This document shows, in pieces, positions 33,561 through 44,455 of a DNA stretch of 64,000 nucleotides. Each line of letters opens with the position of its first letter. Position 1 is the stretch's first letter. The DNA lies in the NCBI GenBank assembly GCA_030248215.1, contig JASANG010000540.1, positions 62,001 through 126,000 on the forward strand, read 5' to 3'. The position numbers and the translations under genes are program-made. Origin of the DNA: Enoplolaimus lenunculus. Its lineage: Eukaryota > Nematoda > Enoplea > Enoplida > Thoracostomopsidae. The notes beneath the pieces are model-generated. The model was not told where the DNA came from. It did not search any database and worked only from the letters and a program-made list of their open reading frames with translations.

Positions 33561-34292
33561 ATATATATTATGAGATATAAAGAAGGTTTGTGCTTTTTTT
33601 GCACTTTTGCGTGCAGATTATATACGCAGTCTTATGCTAATTTATTTTAGCTTTAAATGAGCATCAGGCAAACACCGGTTGATGTTGTTGTTTTGTATTT
33701 GGTTTTATGTTTCCTGTCAGTTCAGTTCAAGTTCAATTGTGAAGCCGGGGGGGGGGGGGGTATTTTTTACATTCATGAAATTCATGAACTAAAACTGATT
33801 TTGCGACATTTCATAAGCATATCAATCGTAACGCTTGTGACATATTTCCTTAGTTGTACAACATTACCTTTCACACGGATCTGGTGATATTGTTTCTAGA
33901 GTGTACTATGAGCAATTAATTGTAAACTGGAGCAGAGTGCTTAGCAATTAACCCATTTACACACGATTGCTGCGAGTACGTGCAGTGCAAAATCTCCACA
34001 ACACATGAGAGTCTCGTTGGGCTTTAGCGTGTTGCTCTATATAGCTGAACGGTGCTAAATGTCTAGGGGTTGTCCCTGGTTTCGTACCTCCGTCGGTAGC
34101 CGCTATATACATTTAAGAATATGGGCCCAGCTGAGGATTGTCACGATTGGTTCTCTTGCACGTTACAAAATTATTGGCTTTAAACCGAGCAACATCTACA
34201 ATTTTTAGGCTGACCTTTTTATGAAAACTACCATTCCGCGAAAGTGGACGAATTTTTAGTACAGCTTCTTCACAAATTGGGCTCCGCTGAAT

Positions 34293-35106
34293 CAGGATGC
34301 GACCGGATATTCGGCTCCGGCAAAAAATCGGCATCCGGCTCCGGTATTTTTTCTTGCCGGATATTTGTTTAAAAATTTGAAAAAATGAAACTAATTGACT
34401 TAGACTGACTTACTTGGATTTTTGAATATCACGCTATAGTTCTGAGAGCGTTTGTGTCGGAAATGAATCCGGCTTCCTTTTGGTATTTTTAGGTGCATCT
34501 GTGCCTCTGTCATCTCACATTCTATTCATTTATAAGCACGGGAAGATTGCACTGTCCCGGTGAATATCATATGATATTCGTTGTAATTTTGGAATATCAT
34601 ATGATATTCGGATAAATGTCCACTAGTATCATGTCACATACCGTCTCTTGTACACAAAGAACGCCTGAGAGCGGTGTGAGACTTATCTGCATGCATATCT
34701 ATTAGTTAGAACTCAAGTAACTGAAACTACATTCACTGTGGAAACCAGGTTTATATTTGCTTCAATCATACGACGGTTAATTTAGTTAAGAACAAGTGTA
34801 GCTTCCCATTCGAAATTTTTTCTCAGAACGTAGCTCCCATTCTAAAATTCTGGTTAGGCCGCAGGTTGCATGCCGGCCACTTTGTACTTTACGTTACAGT
34901 TAACGTGAAGATGAGTCAAAATCAAGCTTAAGCGAAACAATAGCTTTAAATCCTAAGCTACATACATTTCTATTTTATAGTATCAATACAAACTATAAAC
35001 TTATAAAGAAATATGAGATTAAATAAACAATCGAATTAACCATCCGGCTCCGGCCGGATATTAGATTATCCGGCTCCGTCAGTATTTGGTGTCCGGTCGC
35101 ATCCTG
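34293..35106. mobile_element. Non-autonomous hAT-type transposon, 814 bp, perfect 8-bp duplication
   Basis: It begins CAGGATGCGACCGGATATTC and ends with the complement CAGGATGCGACCGGACACCA. CGCTGAAT flanks both sides exactly (34285-34292 and 35107-35114). Subterminal CCGGCTCCGG words repeat at both ends. A fragment of the ATCATATGAT/GGGGTTCAC family lies inside at about 34555-34690. The interior has no transposase-like frame. Confidence 0.85.
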
Positions 35107-35249
35107 CGCTGAATGTAGGATATATAGTAACCGCTAAACTACACGCTTTCAGAGTTATTATTCTTATTATTTTTTAACAAGTTTGAATATTATTACGCAA
35201 TATTATTGCCCAATTTAACAATATTCAGCGACAAAATTCCATATTTTTC

Positions 35250-35310
35250 GCTCAAGCTAGCTACCCGTCGAATTAGCTCAAGCTAGCTACCCGTCGAACG
35301 CGGTATAAAA
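35250..35310 (+). promoter_or_regulatory. Promoter-like region: duplicated 23-bp box plus TATA element
   Basis: GCTCAAGCTAGCTACCCGTC (continuing GAA) occurs at 35250-35272 and again, exactly, at 35276-35298, a 26-bp period. TATAAAA follows at 35304-35310, only 9 nt before the ATG at 35320. If this TATA is used, transcription would start after that ATG and the next in-frame ATG (35347) could be the real start; if not, it is a chance match. Confidence 0.4.
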
Positions 35311-35319
35311 GCCAAAAAA

Positions 35320-35922
35320 ATGCCGCCAACTCGAAAAGATTTAATTATGCAAAGCGCGTACGAAGCGTTTATGGACGATTATTCAAAATTTATGGGTATT
35401 TCGTCAGATATGCACGATATTCGTGATTTTATTAACCAAATACGTCTTTGTTTAATGGCAATAACAGTTTTTTGTTGCGTAAGCGCGTTGTTATACTTAA
35501 TGTCTTGTGTTATCAATACTTATTGTACAGACACTGTGGAAAAAGGAGGTTCAGGAATTGGAGGAAAACGTTTAACTGGCGGATACAGAGGTATCGGTCT
35601 GACGAACGGCCCAGAAAGCCCAGTAGGTCATCAAGGTGAACCTTCAGGAGGGATGTTTGGCTCGAAACTGCTACTTCAACCGCGGACATATTATCTGCCG
35701 CATAATTCGCTTGATCCGGCCTTTGCAACGGCCACTTTTAATCCTTCAGGAGATCATCCAGGAGGTATTCCGACCGGGGGTGGTATCGAAACTAAAAATA
35801 ATAGCATGACAAGTGTGGCAGATGCGGTCGAAGATGATCATCGCGATAGTGTTGTGTTTGATCGAAATGATTTACGCTGGCATCGGAGAACGTCTATGGC
35901 TCAAACTCAAGCTCATCGATAG
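35320..35922 (+). CDS. Single-pass membrane protein, SDMHDIR/DLRWHR family, 200 residues
   Basis: Uninterrupted frame from ATG to TAG. Residues 1-42 are an N-terminal region with DDYSKFMGISSDMHDIRDF. Residues 43-65 form one hydrophobic span starting LCLMAITVFCCVSALLYLM and followed by cysteines. Residues 70-175 are a low-complexity Gly/Pro/Asn-rich tail. The C-terminus is VVFDRNDLRWHRRTS plus a short end. The gene at 61873-62769 has the same architecture and the same PP-T/V-RK start, the same SDMHDIR-x-F-x3-IRLCL block at the membrane edge and the same FDR-N/S-DLRWHR block near the C-terminus. Conservation of two separate blocks across an otherwise diverged tail argues that both are functional protein contacts. 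I do not recognise the family. No signal peptide; topology is not determined. A plus-strand AATAAA lies about 650 nt downstream (near 36573). Confidence 0.8.
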   Translation: MPPTRKDLIMQSAYEAFMDDYSKFMGISSDMHDIRDFINQIRLCLMAITVFCCVSALLYLMSCVINTYCTDTVEKGGSGIGGKRLTGGYRGIGLTNGPESPVGHQGEPSGGMFGSKLLLQPRTYYLPHNSLDPAFATATFNPSGDHPGGIPTGGGIETKNNSMTSVADAVEDDHRDSVVFDRNDLRWHRRTSMAQTQAHR

Positions 35923-36632
35923 TTGCTCCAAAATTCAACGGTACGCTATTAAGCACAGCGACAAGAGAATGGGGGTTCCCCCCCAAAAAAAATTTGCCCT
36001 GATGTCATGGGAATGTATTCCCGCTAGCGACTGCTTATTAGCGGGGGCCAGCTTATAAGCGTGGGCTCAAGATATATCGGCGGAAGTACCCTGTTGATCG
36101 AAACGAGCAAGCAGCCTATGACTAACGTGATGCATAACCAGAATGGCACCGAGGGACCAAACTTTTGAACTCGCTTGACTAATGAGTTTTCCAGCCCCCC
36201 CCCGCATACCCCGTAAGGAGATACAGAGGGTTGTACCCGTTGTACTGAATGTAGCTTTGCGAGCAAGAATATTTGTCTTAACTATACTCTAATGTCAAAC
36301 AACACGCTGAGCTTGCTTTCGTATAGAGTCTGTACATTTTTTGTAGATTAAAAATCTGACGCAATATTTGGTTTGAAATCAAGGCTTTGAAACAGAACTG
36401 TACGCAACAATCACTAACGAATCCTAGGGGGAGGGGCGTACTGCCCCCGTCAGAAATTTTTTGTGATAAAATGATCCCTAGTCACAAATTTGTGGATCCG
36501 CCTCTCAGACAACAATGCACTAAAACACCAAAACCTATTATATAAACAAAGCTTTATTTCTTTTTACGCAAATAAACGATTGTCTACGAGACCCTCAGAC
36601 TGCCGTCAAATATTTAACCTTGTCAAAATGAC
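35923..36632. other. Downstream region of the first paralogue
   Basis: Holds a run of AAAAAAA after GGGGGTTCCCCCCC, a GC-rich block at 36180-36230 and poly(A)-signal words for both strands near 36550-36580. No other feature is recognised. Confidence 0.4.
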
Positions 36633-38932
36633 TCAAAAATACATCTGGTTTAAATTACGCCGAGCCTAAAATTTTGAACCTGGGCAACGTCGAAAAAACA
36701 ACTCAATGTAAACATGGATTTGATTCTTGAAATTTAATCTATGCATTTTATTTATTTAATCCAGTAGTTGATTTAGAAATTTCTGACAAGGGGCAGTACG
36801 AAAATAATGACGAAAGCTCGCGGTTCAGAAGCCAGTCGCAATTTTAGTACTAAATCTTAACACAAAATTTTGGCTATGATCCCTGTGGGAGGGTCCAAAG
36901 CTGGGTGCCCCACCACCCGTCAATCCGAGAGCAATGTGGCTTCTTTCATTTTTAATGCTACGGTTTAAAGCTTTTTTACACGTTTCCTGTTCGCCAAATC
37001 TGGTCGAGTTTACATTTTAAAAACCAGACACAAGATAAACGCATAAATCTTTCAGAAAAATTTGGAACTCCTCATCTTGGATTCGCCAGTGGGCCAATGT
37101 ATAAAACAGAACTGTAACAGTAGTATAAGCATATTCCTAAGCCTAAACCTAAGCCCAAGCGTAAGAATGAGGTTATACATAAGCCTGAGCATAAGCAAAA
37201 AAATAGTCTAATGTGTAAGCTTACTCTGTTGCAGTCAAGCGGAAAAACGTTTCACCCCTGATCTACTACATGGGCCCGCCCGTGATTCATTTATGCTGTA
37301 CGGTGTGTATCATAAGGTATATCAGGTCTGTCGCCAGTTCACCGTGCTAGGGTGGGCTAAAAAATTTTCAGGAGAGGTATTGAAGGGTTTTTAATGACTT
37401 GCAAGCGAAGTTCAAAATTTTGTAGTGCGGCCAAAATTATTTCTGGACGCCTTAGTCCCGCTGGCCCCTCCTTGGCTACGGGTCCGGTGTACATACGCCT
37501 GGTTTGAAATGGTTCAAACAAAACATATCGAAATTTAATACTAAATCATCAAAATCTACCAGATCGTAGAGAAACCGAACAGGTTTTGGCCATATTTCTG
37601 TGATCGCTTTGGTTTAGAGTTTTAACGTTGATATTTAAAAAACACACACTGGGAAAATTAAATATGATTATTCATATTCAGTTTTCTTTTGTCTTGAGAA
37701 TTCTAAGGAAGAGCCGCTTAAATAATAGCTTGCAACTACTTTTTGCATTGAAATATTTCATATTTTAAAACTGATTAAGCAAAGACGTAACTAAAGAGGG
37801 CTAATGTAAACAACAGGAGCGGAACAGCATTTTAAAACATACTCCTAAGCGTAAACCTAAGCCTAAGCCCAAGCGTAAGAATGAGTTTGTTCCTAAGCCT
37901 AAGCCTGAGCCAAGCAAAAAAATTAGCCTAAACCTTAAGCTAACTCTATCGCAGTCCCGCAGAAAAACGTTCCGCCCCTGATCTTTACAATGGCCCTAAA
38001 GAGGATATATATAGCTTTATATTACCACAATTTGGTATAGCACTTTTGGTTTAGTGTAATTGAAATATTCTCAGCCAAATATTAAACTAGTATTATGTCC
38101 GCTTTGTCTTCAAAGGCAACTGCAGTCTTTTCATGTGTATCTTTGCATTAACTAAATCCTGAGATGGCCATTTAACTATCAAGGGTGGAATGTTTTTCTG
38201 CGGGACTGCAATGGAGTAAGCTTAAGGTTTAGCCTTATTTTTGCTTAGTAAGCTTAAGCTGTAGCCTTATTTTTCCTTAGTCAGCTTAAGCTTTAGCCTT
38301 ATTTTAGCTTAGGCATAGGCTTAGGTATAAACTCATTCTTTAAGCTTAGACAAAGGTTTAGGAATGTGCTCATACTACTGTTACTGCCCTATTTTTATGC
38401 ATTGGTCCGGAAGATAAACAGTCGATGCTAAAACATACCACGGTTCTTTCTCAATGAGACATTTTTAAGCTAACGTTTCCACGTTTATTTATCGTCGACT
38501 ACAATTTCTATAATCTAAATCAGTTTTTCAATCTTTGCTACAAAACCCTAAGAATGGCCCATTTGCCCACAAACATGACTAAACCTAAAAATGTTTCATA
38601 AACCACAATCCCCTGGAAATAGCTTAACAGACCGTAGGTGCCTTTGTGAATCGCTATGTACCCATCCGCCAAATAATATATTTCGATTTCCTGCATACCA
38701 CATCTGTAAACACTTCCAACCGTTTAAATTATTCATTATTCTGATGTAAGGTTTCAGTTCAATAAAGCTTTCCTTTGTTCTAAAAACAATTTAGAAGCTT
38801 GAACGCCTCTTCGTTTATATCTATTAAATTTCGGCGTGCTAAATTGCAAAGATTTTCCGTCTTTGGCTCGTTTGTGTCCTTACCTTTCGGCGCCTTGTAC
38901 GTTTCATTCTCTTCCGCCCGATACGCTTTCAT
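36633..38932 (-). CDS. Candidate gene fragments: start exon, one internal exon, possible last exon
   Basis: On the minus strand, 38932-38884 starts at ATG (preceded by AAACC), encodes MKAYRAEENETYKAPK and ends with AAAG/GTAAGG in phase 1. 37648-37560 follows the strong acceptor TTTAATTTTCCCAG, is open for 29 codons (CFLNINVKTLNQSDHRNMAK; phase 2 in) and ends CTG/GTAGAT in phase 1. 36665-36633 follows AAAATTTTAG and reads ARRNLNQMYF then TGA, with a minus-strand AATAAA about 85 nt on. The phases between these pieces do not join directly, so at least one linking exon is missing on each side. A segment near 38690 could link the first two but its donor is weak. The pieces may not belong to one gene. 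Confidence 0.25.
37092..37276. mobile_element. TTAGGC-bearing MITE with 8-bp duplication
   Basis: Begins GGCCAATGTATAAAACAGAA and ends with the complement GGCCCATGTAGTAGATCAGG. Flanks are CGCCAGTG and CGCCCGTG (8 bp, one change). The interior has CCTAAG runs. Confidence 0.75.
37327..38405. mobile_element. One CCGTAGCCAG MITE and two TTAGGC MITEs
   Basis: 37327-37482 begins CAGGTCTGTCGCCAGTTCAC and ends GGCTACGGGTCCG. 37803-37995 and 38165-38405 are TTAGGC elements; the latter has an internal triplication of an AAGCTTAAGCTTTAGCCTTA-like segment. The candidate internal exon at 37560-37648 lies between them. Confidence 0.6.
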
Positions 38933-39128
38933 GGTTTAATTAACATTTCTTGCGATGATTTTGTTGAATGTAAAAGAGAATATATTCGCTCAACGAGAGC
39001 TTATTGTATTTCAATTGTAATAGGCGAATTAGCTATGTACTTTGAACCGCCTGTTTGCTGTGAAAACTTTAGGTGGGTAAAGATTAACAAGTTTCTACCT
39101 GTACTTTGGAATTTATTACCCGCAGGTA

Positions 39129-39379
39129 CACTGTAAACTCCAATCAGTTGATTAAGCATTTCAGCTAGCGAGTTGGTTATTTCTGAATTAATATCATTAA
39201 AATTAACTCATTCAGTGTTGAGCTGATTCTCACTCTGAGTTGAGTTAACTCAGGGTGAATTGGTTATTTAACTCAGAATGAATTGAATCTACTCAATATT
39301 CTGGGTTCTGACAGTCCTAACTCAGACTGAGTGATTCAACTCATTCTGAGTTAAAATTAACTCACTGAAATTTACAGTG
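39129..39379. mobile_element. Palindromic MITE with TA duplication, GAGTTGATTTTAACTC family
   Basis: Begins CACTGTAAACTCCAATCAGT and ends with the complement CACTGTAAATTTCAGTGAGT; TA flanks both sides. The interior is made of repeated ACTCAGAATGAGTT-type inverted words. Confidence 0.85.
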
Positions 39380-39701
39380 TAAGTACCCGCGTCAAATTTA
39401 TTTTACCCGACCTGCGGTTACCCGCGTGCAGCGTGCAACTCTGAGCAGGCAAACACTAGTAAAAGTCAATTTGCTTGTCATTTTGTTACATAAAAGTTAT
39501 TTTTATATGTTTTTGTTTCTATTAATCCTTCAAAAATGTTATTACGCCTCTAGTAAAGCGATGAATGGTTTTCTTGCAAATTGCAATGTCTAAATCTATT
39601 TCTAAACCTTAAATTTAGCATTATTTCAAGCGTTTTTTCCATTCCAAACAAAGTTTGTCGGTCTAAGTGTATCCAAAGGTCACGTGTTCGATCCTACTTA
39701 A

Positions 39702-39893
39702 ACCTCATTCATACCTGCAAGTTTTTTCAGTGAGAACTCGCAACTGCAACTTGCACGCACAAGTTTGGTCACTAAACAATTTTGACGTCTTGCAGGTGCA
39801 AATTATTCACTGGAATGCACCTGCAAGTATTTCGTGTAAGTTGTAGCTGCGAGTTCTCGCTACAAAAAGTTGCATGTGTGAATGGGGCTTAAC
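39702..39893. mobile_element. Palindromic element, about 190 bp
   Basis: Arms of about 50 bp (CATTCATACCTGCAAGTTTT, then GAGAACTCGCAACTGCAACT) recur inverted at the right (CATTCACACATGCAACTTTT, then GAGAACTCGCAGCTACAACT). No target duplication was resolved. Confidence 0.65.
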
Positions 39894-40204
39894 TGACACA
39901 ACTTAGTAATTTTATTATTAAATTTTCCTGAACCAGCAATTTTATGCCCTAAAACGTGACAAATGCAGCTTGATGCATAGATCGTATTTAGCTTTAATTT
40001 GCTCAAAGTTACATTAGGTGCTATACACATTTGAGAATACTGGCGTTAAAATATATGTTCAGATGCTACACCGATATCAGAACATGGCATCTGAAAAGTT
40101 GGTTCTAATTATCTCTAGCGTTTAATTTTCTCTACTTACAGACATATATTGCGTGACTGCAATTGTTAACCGCTGCTAATTTATTTTAATGATTTATTGT
40201 TTCA

Positions 40205-41097
40205 TTTCGCGTCCCGTGTAAAGATCAGGAGCGGAATGTTTTTCAACGAGACTGCAATAGGAGTAAGCTTACGCTTTAGACTATTTTTTTCGCGAGGTTT
40301 AGGTTTAGGCTTAAGGCTTATCAATATGTTTACACTCCCATGTAAAGATCAGGATCGGAATGGTTTTAAACGATACTGCAATTGGAGTAAGCTTATACTT
40401 TAGACTGTTTTTTCGTAAGGTTTAGGCCTAGGCTTAAGTATTATCTCATTTATACGTTTAGGCTTAGGCTTAGCAATATGTTTACACTCCCATGTAAAAA
40501 TCAGGTGCGGAATGTTTTTCAACGAGACTGCAATAGGAACAAGCTTACGCGTTAGACTATTTTTTCGCAAGGTTTAGGTTTAGGCTTAAGTATAATCTCA
40601 TTTATACGTTTATGCTTTAGGCTTAGCAATATGTTTACACTCCCATGTAAAAATCATCAGCGGAATGTTTTTCAATGAGACTGCAATAGGAGTAAGCTTA
40701 TACTTTAGACTGTTTTTTCGTAAGGTTAGGCTTAGGCTTAGCAATATGTTTACACTCCCATGTAAAGTCAGGAGCGGAATGTTTTTCAACGAGACTGCAA
40801 TAAGAGTAAGCTTACGCTTTAGACTATTTTTTCGCAAGGTTTAGGTTTAGGCTTAAGTATAATCTCATTTATACGTTTAGGCTTAGGCTTAGCAATATGT
40901 TTACACTCCCATGTAAAGATCAGAAGCGGAATGTTTTTCAACGAGACTGCAATAGGAGTAAGCTTATACTTTAGACTGACTGTTTTTTCGTAAGGTTTAG
41001 GCCTAGGCTTAACTATAATCTGATTTATACGTTAAGGCTTAGGCTTAGCAATATGTCTACGCTACTGTTACGGCCCTGTTCTAGAGATCAGTCCATT
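40205..41097. repeat. Tandem array of six TTAGGC-MITE segments
   Basis: Units starting TCCCATGTAAAGATCAGGAG and running to AATATGTTTACAC recur from about 40211, 40332, 40490, 40647, 40758 and 40909 with spacing of 110-160 bp. The last unit runs on to a normal element end (GTTACGGCCCTGTTCTAGAG). One MITE has thus been amplified head to tail, with TTAGGC words in every unit. Confidence 0.8.
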
Positions 41098-41581
41098 CTG
41101 CAAACAGCTTCAACAAAGCATAATCGCACAAAATTTCTGTAGAAACATGCTTCAGAACGTGGTTGAACATTTTAAAATCAAAAATCAACCAAGATAAAAG
41201 TAATTCGATGAAAAATACTTAGCTAGGCTTAACGCCCTAATTAACGCAATTATACATATATTGAAGATTATGCAGTATTGTAAGAACCCCCAAATGCCCG
41301 TAAACATTTCTTTAAGCTAAAATCTAAGCATAGGCCTCCCGGTCTAAGTAAACCATGTGACTACTAAGCCTAAGCCTAAACGTTAAGCTTAAGCTAATAT
41401 AAGTCTAAAGCCAGCATGTTGCGTTTATGGCCGCCCTCGCCCGTTAAAGGGGATCTGTATGAAGTTTCGCATGCTACTTGCTATCAAAATATACCTCCTT
41501 GATTAAGAGGGGGTAACAAGATTTGCGATACCATTAACCGCTCCCCTAAACCAGGGAAGTCGGTCAAAAACGCAATGCCCA

Positions 41582-41778
41582 CACTGTAAAAAATGGTGAG
41601 TCAAATTGACTCTCGGAAATAGGCATTTCCTGACTACACAAACTGAGTCAAATTTGACTCCGTCACAGTCAAACGTGAATCGAATTTGACTCTGGTGGAG
41701 TCGGATTTGACTCAGTTTGTGTAGTCAGGAAAAACCTATTACCGAGAGACTCCATTTGCCTAATCATTTTTTGCAGTG
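41582..41778. mobile_element. Palindromic MITE, GAGTCAAATT family
   Basis: Begins CACTGTAAAAAATGGTGAGT and ends with the complement CACTGCAAAAAATGATTAGG. It sits inside remnants of the AAGAGTGT-family element. Confidence 0.7.
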
Positions 41779-43149
41779 CAGCGGTACATTTTGTACCACA
41801 TAAATTTCGGTAGTTGCACAATCTTGTTAAAGAGTGATCATCTACTCTTGATATGAGCAAATATCTCGGACGAAATTTAACTAAGCCAACATCAATAAGC
41901 AAGAGTAATGGTATATTTATAGTTTTTTTAACAAAGTGCCGCAACCATATTCACTTTAGCGTAAAAATTGCCTAAACCTGAGCTTGAACCTAGCTAACAG
42001 TGTGCCACAGCTTCACAATTTTTATGCTCATTGTAATTTTCAAAAAATGGTTCCTAACTTCTAACCATGCATCTAAACCCAACCGCTTGAACGCCAATCA
42101 ATTACCTAATTAAACCTAATTCAGTAATTTTACACTTTTTTTCTCAAAATCGTCCATAACTTTTATTAGCTATGTAATTGTAATTTTATAACGCTGTATT
42201 GAAAATTGTTTCGATTCAGTTAGCAAATTAATTGTTTTAAGTGGTTTTTTTTAAAAAAATCGTTGACAAGTTACATTTTTTAAGTCGGTGAGGCAGAACC
42301 TGATTATAGGTAAATGTATATTATAGTATCAGTAACATAAGCATAAACCCAATTGTGTCCATGATAAGCAGAACTCCTAGTCAATATTTCATTTATGAGA
42401 GAATCGCCTCATTCCAAAACGGTTTTTGTGTGCGAATAAAGCCAGTGAATTAATTATATTTTCAACTGTAGTATAAAAATTATTGAAAGCCTGTAAATGT
42501 GCTTCTTCTCATGTTTTAAATGTTTAGACGGGTGATTACCCACACCCCTCTTGTGGTATACACCATTCGTTTTCACTGCCAAAACCAAATTCAGACAAAG
42601 CTTTTCAATAAACCGTGTTATGGGTTCTGTGTTTTATCTGTTTTATCAATTTTTTCAATTTTTTATGGTTTTGGTATATATGTATATACAAATATATATA
42701 TAAATATATATAACATCTGAATTTTCAAGGGAATTAAGAAGATTTTAAAAGATAACTACTTAAAACATACGAACAATCTGTGGATTCGCAAATGACATTC
42801 AGATATGCTTTTAGCAGTGTAGTCAGCCCAGCATAAAGATCCAAAAAGGTTTGAGCAAGTGCTGTTCAGAGATTGGGCACTGAAAGTGGGACAAATAATT
42901 AATTTGATCTGGGGGGTGGTGGCTGAAACCCCGGGATATCCTTGATTACATGTCTGTTCTAAAGAAAATATTAAAAAGGGCAAAAATTTTAGGCCACAAA
43001 TAGATTATTTCAAATTTCTCGATATATTCACAAAATTTCAGCAAACGCTTATAAAGCGGGTTTCTTAGCGTTAATTCAGCTCAGAACATAATTTTGCTAG
43101 ACTGCTCGCAGCAATATCGAATATTATAATTAAATTAGTATTGTAAGGC

Positions 43150-43308
43150 AGGCCCATAGCCAGCTCATCTTGTAAGGCCGGGGGGATAAAAAATTTTCAT
43201 GAGCGCACAAGGATTTTCGATGACCTAATAGGCTAGGTTAAAAATGTTTTACGGGGTGCAAAGTTGTCCTAAGAGGGAGGCTCGGCTTCCCCCTGGCACT
43301 CCGCTGGA
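43150..43308. mobile_element. CCGTAGCCAG-family MITE
   Basis: Begins AGGCCCATAGCCAGCTCATC and ends CCGCTGGATACGAGCTCG. The target duplication is unclear. Confidence 0.5.
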
Positions 43309-44455
43309 TACGAGCTCGCAGTGTAAAGAAAGCTTCGACTGTCTTATGCAAATACTCGCTAGGTTTTGTCTCTTGTTTATTATCAGCATTCTTAATAGAA
43401 CCACAGAAATCGTTGCTGTATTAGATTTGGTCAAATTTAAGGTATACACCATTTACATCAAATGGGTAGCTGTATTGCTTTTTACATGGATATTTTCAAT
43501 TTCAACTGAGATCCAATTTTTTCTATTTCAACTGAGGTCGAATTTGAAGTTGGGATTTGATCGTTGGATTCAAAAACTTTTTGCATATCTCATCTTCTCA
43601 TGACTACCCCTGGATCATTTCACGCCCAAAATTTGAATTTTTGAAAACTTCTATTTTTTAAGGTCTCACAATGGGACCAAACGTTTTTTGTCAAAGAGTG
43701 ACGAATTATCTACCATTCGATGCAGCCTGCGGAGGTCAATCCAATGGTGTTAAATTTTTTGCAATTAGACGTCTGGCTAACGAGTTATGGTCAAATAACT
43801 GATTTGGTGCGCTGCCAACGGTTTGGGTTGTCGCCAAATTATTGTCAAACTTTTTGGCAAAAAAATTTATTGGGTCAAGAGGGGGATTTTGGACCTTAAA
43901 AATCGAATTTTTGAAAAATTCAAATTTAGGCGCGACATGATCAGGGGAGGTAATGAGAAGCTCAAATATACAAAAATTTTCAAAATTGAACCATTTTTGG
44001 GCAAATGCAGGCTAGGGGGATAACGGAAAAAACCCGTAATTAGTATTGAATCAGGTTGATTTTGCCCATGTAATGGTCGTTTACTTTAACTAGCGTACGC
44101 GGTGTGGACAAATACACGAGCTATAGACGACGACTTTTGCTATCTAAAAAACAGCGACAAACGTCAACTACTAAAAAATCTATAATTAGTAGTCGTAAAA
44201 TGGCGTTTTTTCCAATTTCAGTAACCGTTATTCGTATAATTCGAAATCTACAGTGACAGTAATTACCAGTAGTGTAAAAAGGCTGCTCTTGCGCCCCCTC
44301 ACCTCCCCTAGGTGGTAGGAGATGGGGTTTACACATCTTTTACAGGGAAGGTGGAGGGGACTTACACATCTACCAGTTTAAATTAAGCTTGCGTTCCCCT
44401 CTCTTATGGCTCACATCATACTCATATAGGTTAAACACAAACATAACAATCTTAC

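Larger units (their letters stand above)
29103..35249. other. Intergenic stretch rich in MITEs and minisatellites
   Basis: 29290-29600: TATTCTCAAATG element with a GTGACCCGAATAA element inserted at about 29320-29457. 30054-30203: palindrome. 30458-30500: fragment of the GAGTTGATTTTAACTC family. 30550-30610: TTAGGC fragment. 30880-30930: GC-rich block also seen near 36880. 31300-31660: repeated ACCCGCGGGT-type words, also at 39380-39430. 32302-32715: 41-bp minisatellite. 33000-33190: TTAGGC MITE. 33430-33560: (TA)n-rich tract. 33747-33760: run of 14 G. 34030-34092: tRNA-like A- and B-box words. 34293-35106: hAT-like element. No supported gene. Confidence 0.5.
38933..44455. other. Transposon-rich intergenic stretch
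   Basis: 39129-39379 palindromic GAGTTGATTTTAACTC MITE; 39702-39893 palindromic CATTCATACCTGCAAG element; 40010-40050 end of a TATTCTCAAATG element; 40205-41097 tandem array of TTAGGC MITE pieces; 41420-41860 AAGAGTGT-family remnants containing a GAGTCAAATT MITE at 41582-41778; 42660-42715 (TA)n; 43150-43308 CCGTAGCCAG MITE; 44070-44455 a segment duplicated in inverted form at 47297-47612. 41870-42650 and 43600-44060 show no feature I can name. Confidence 0.5.
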
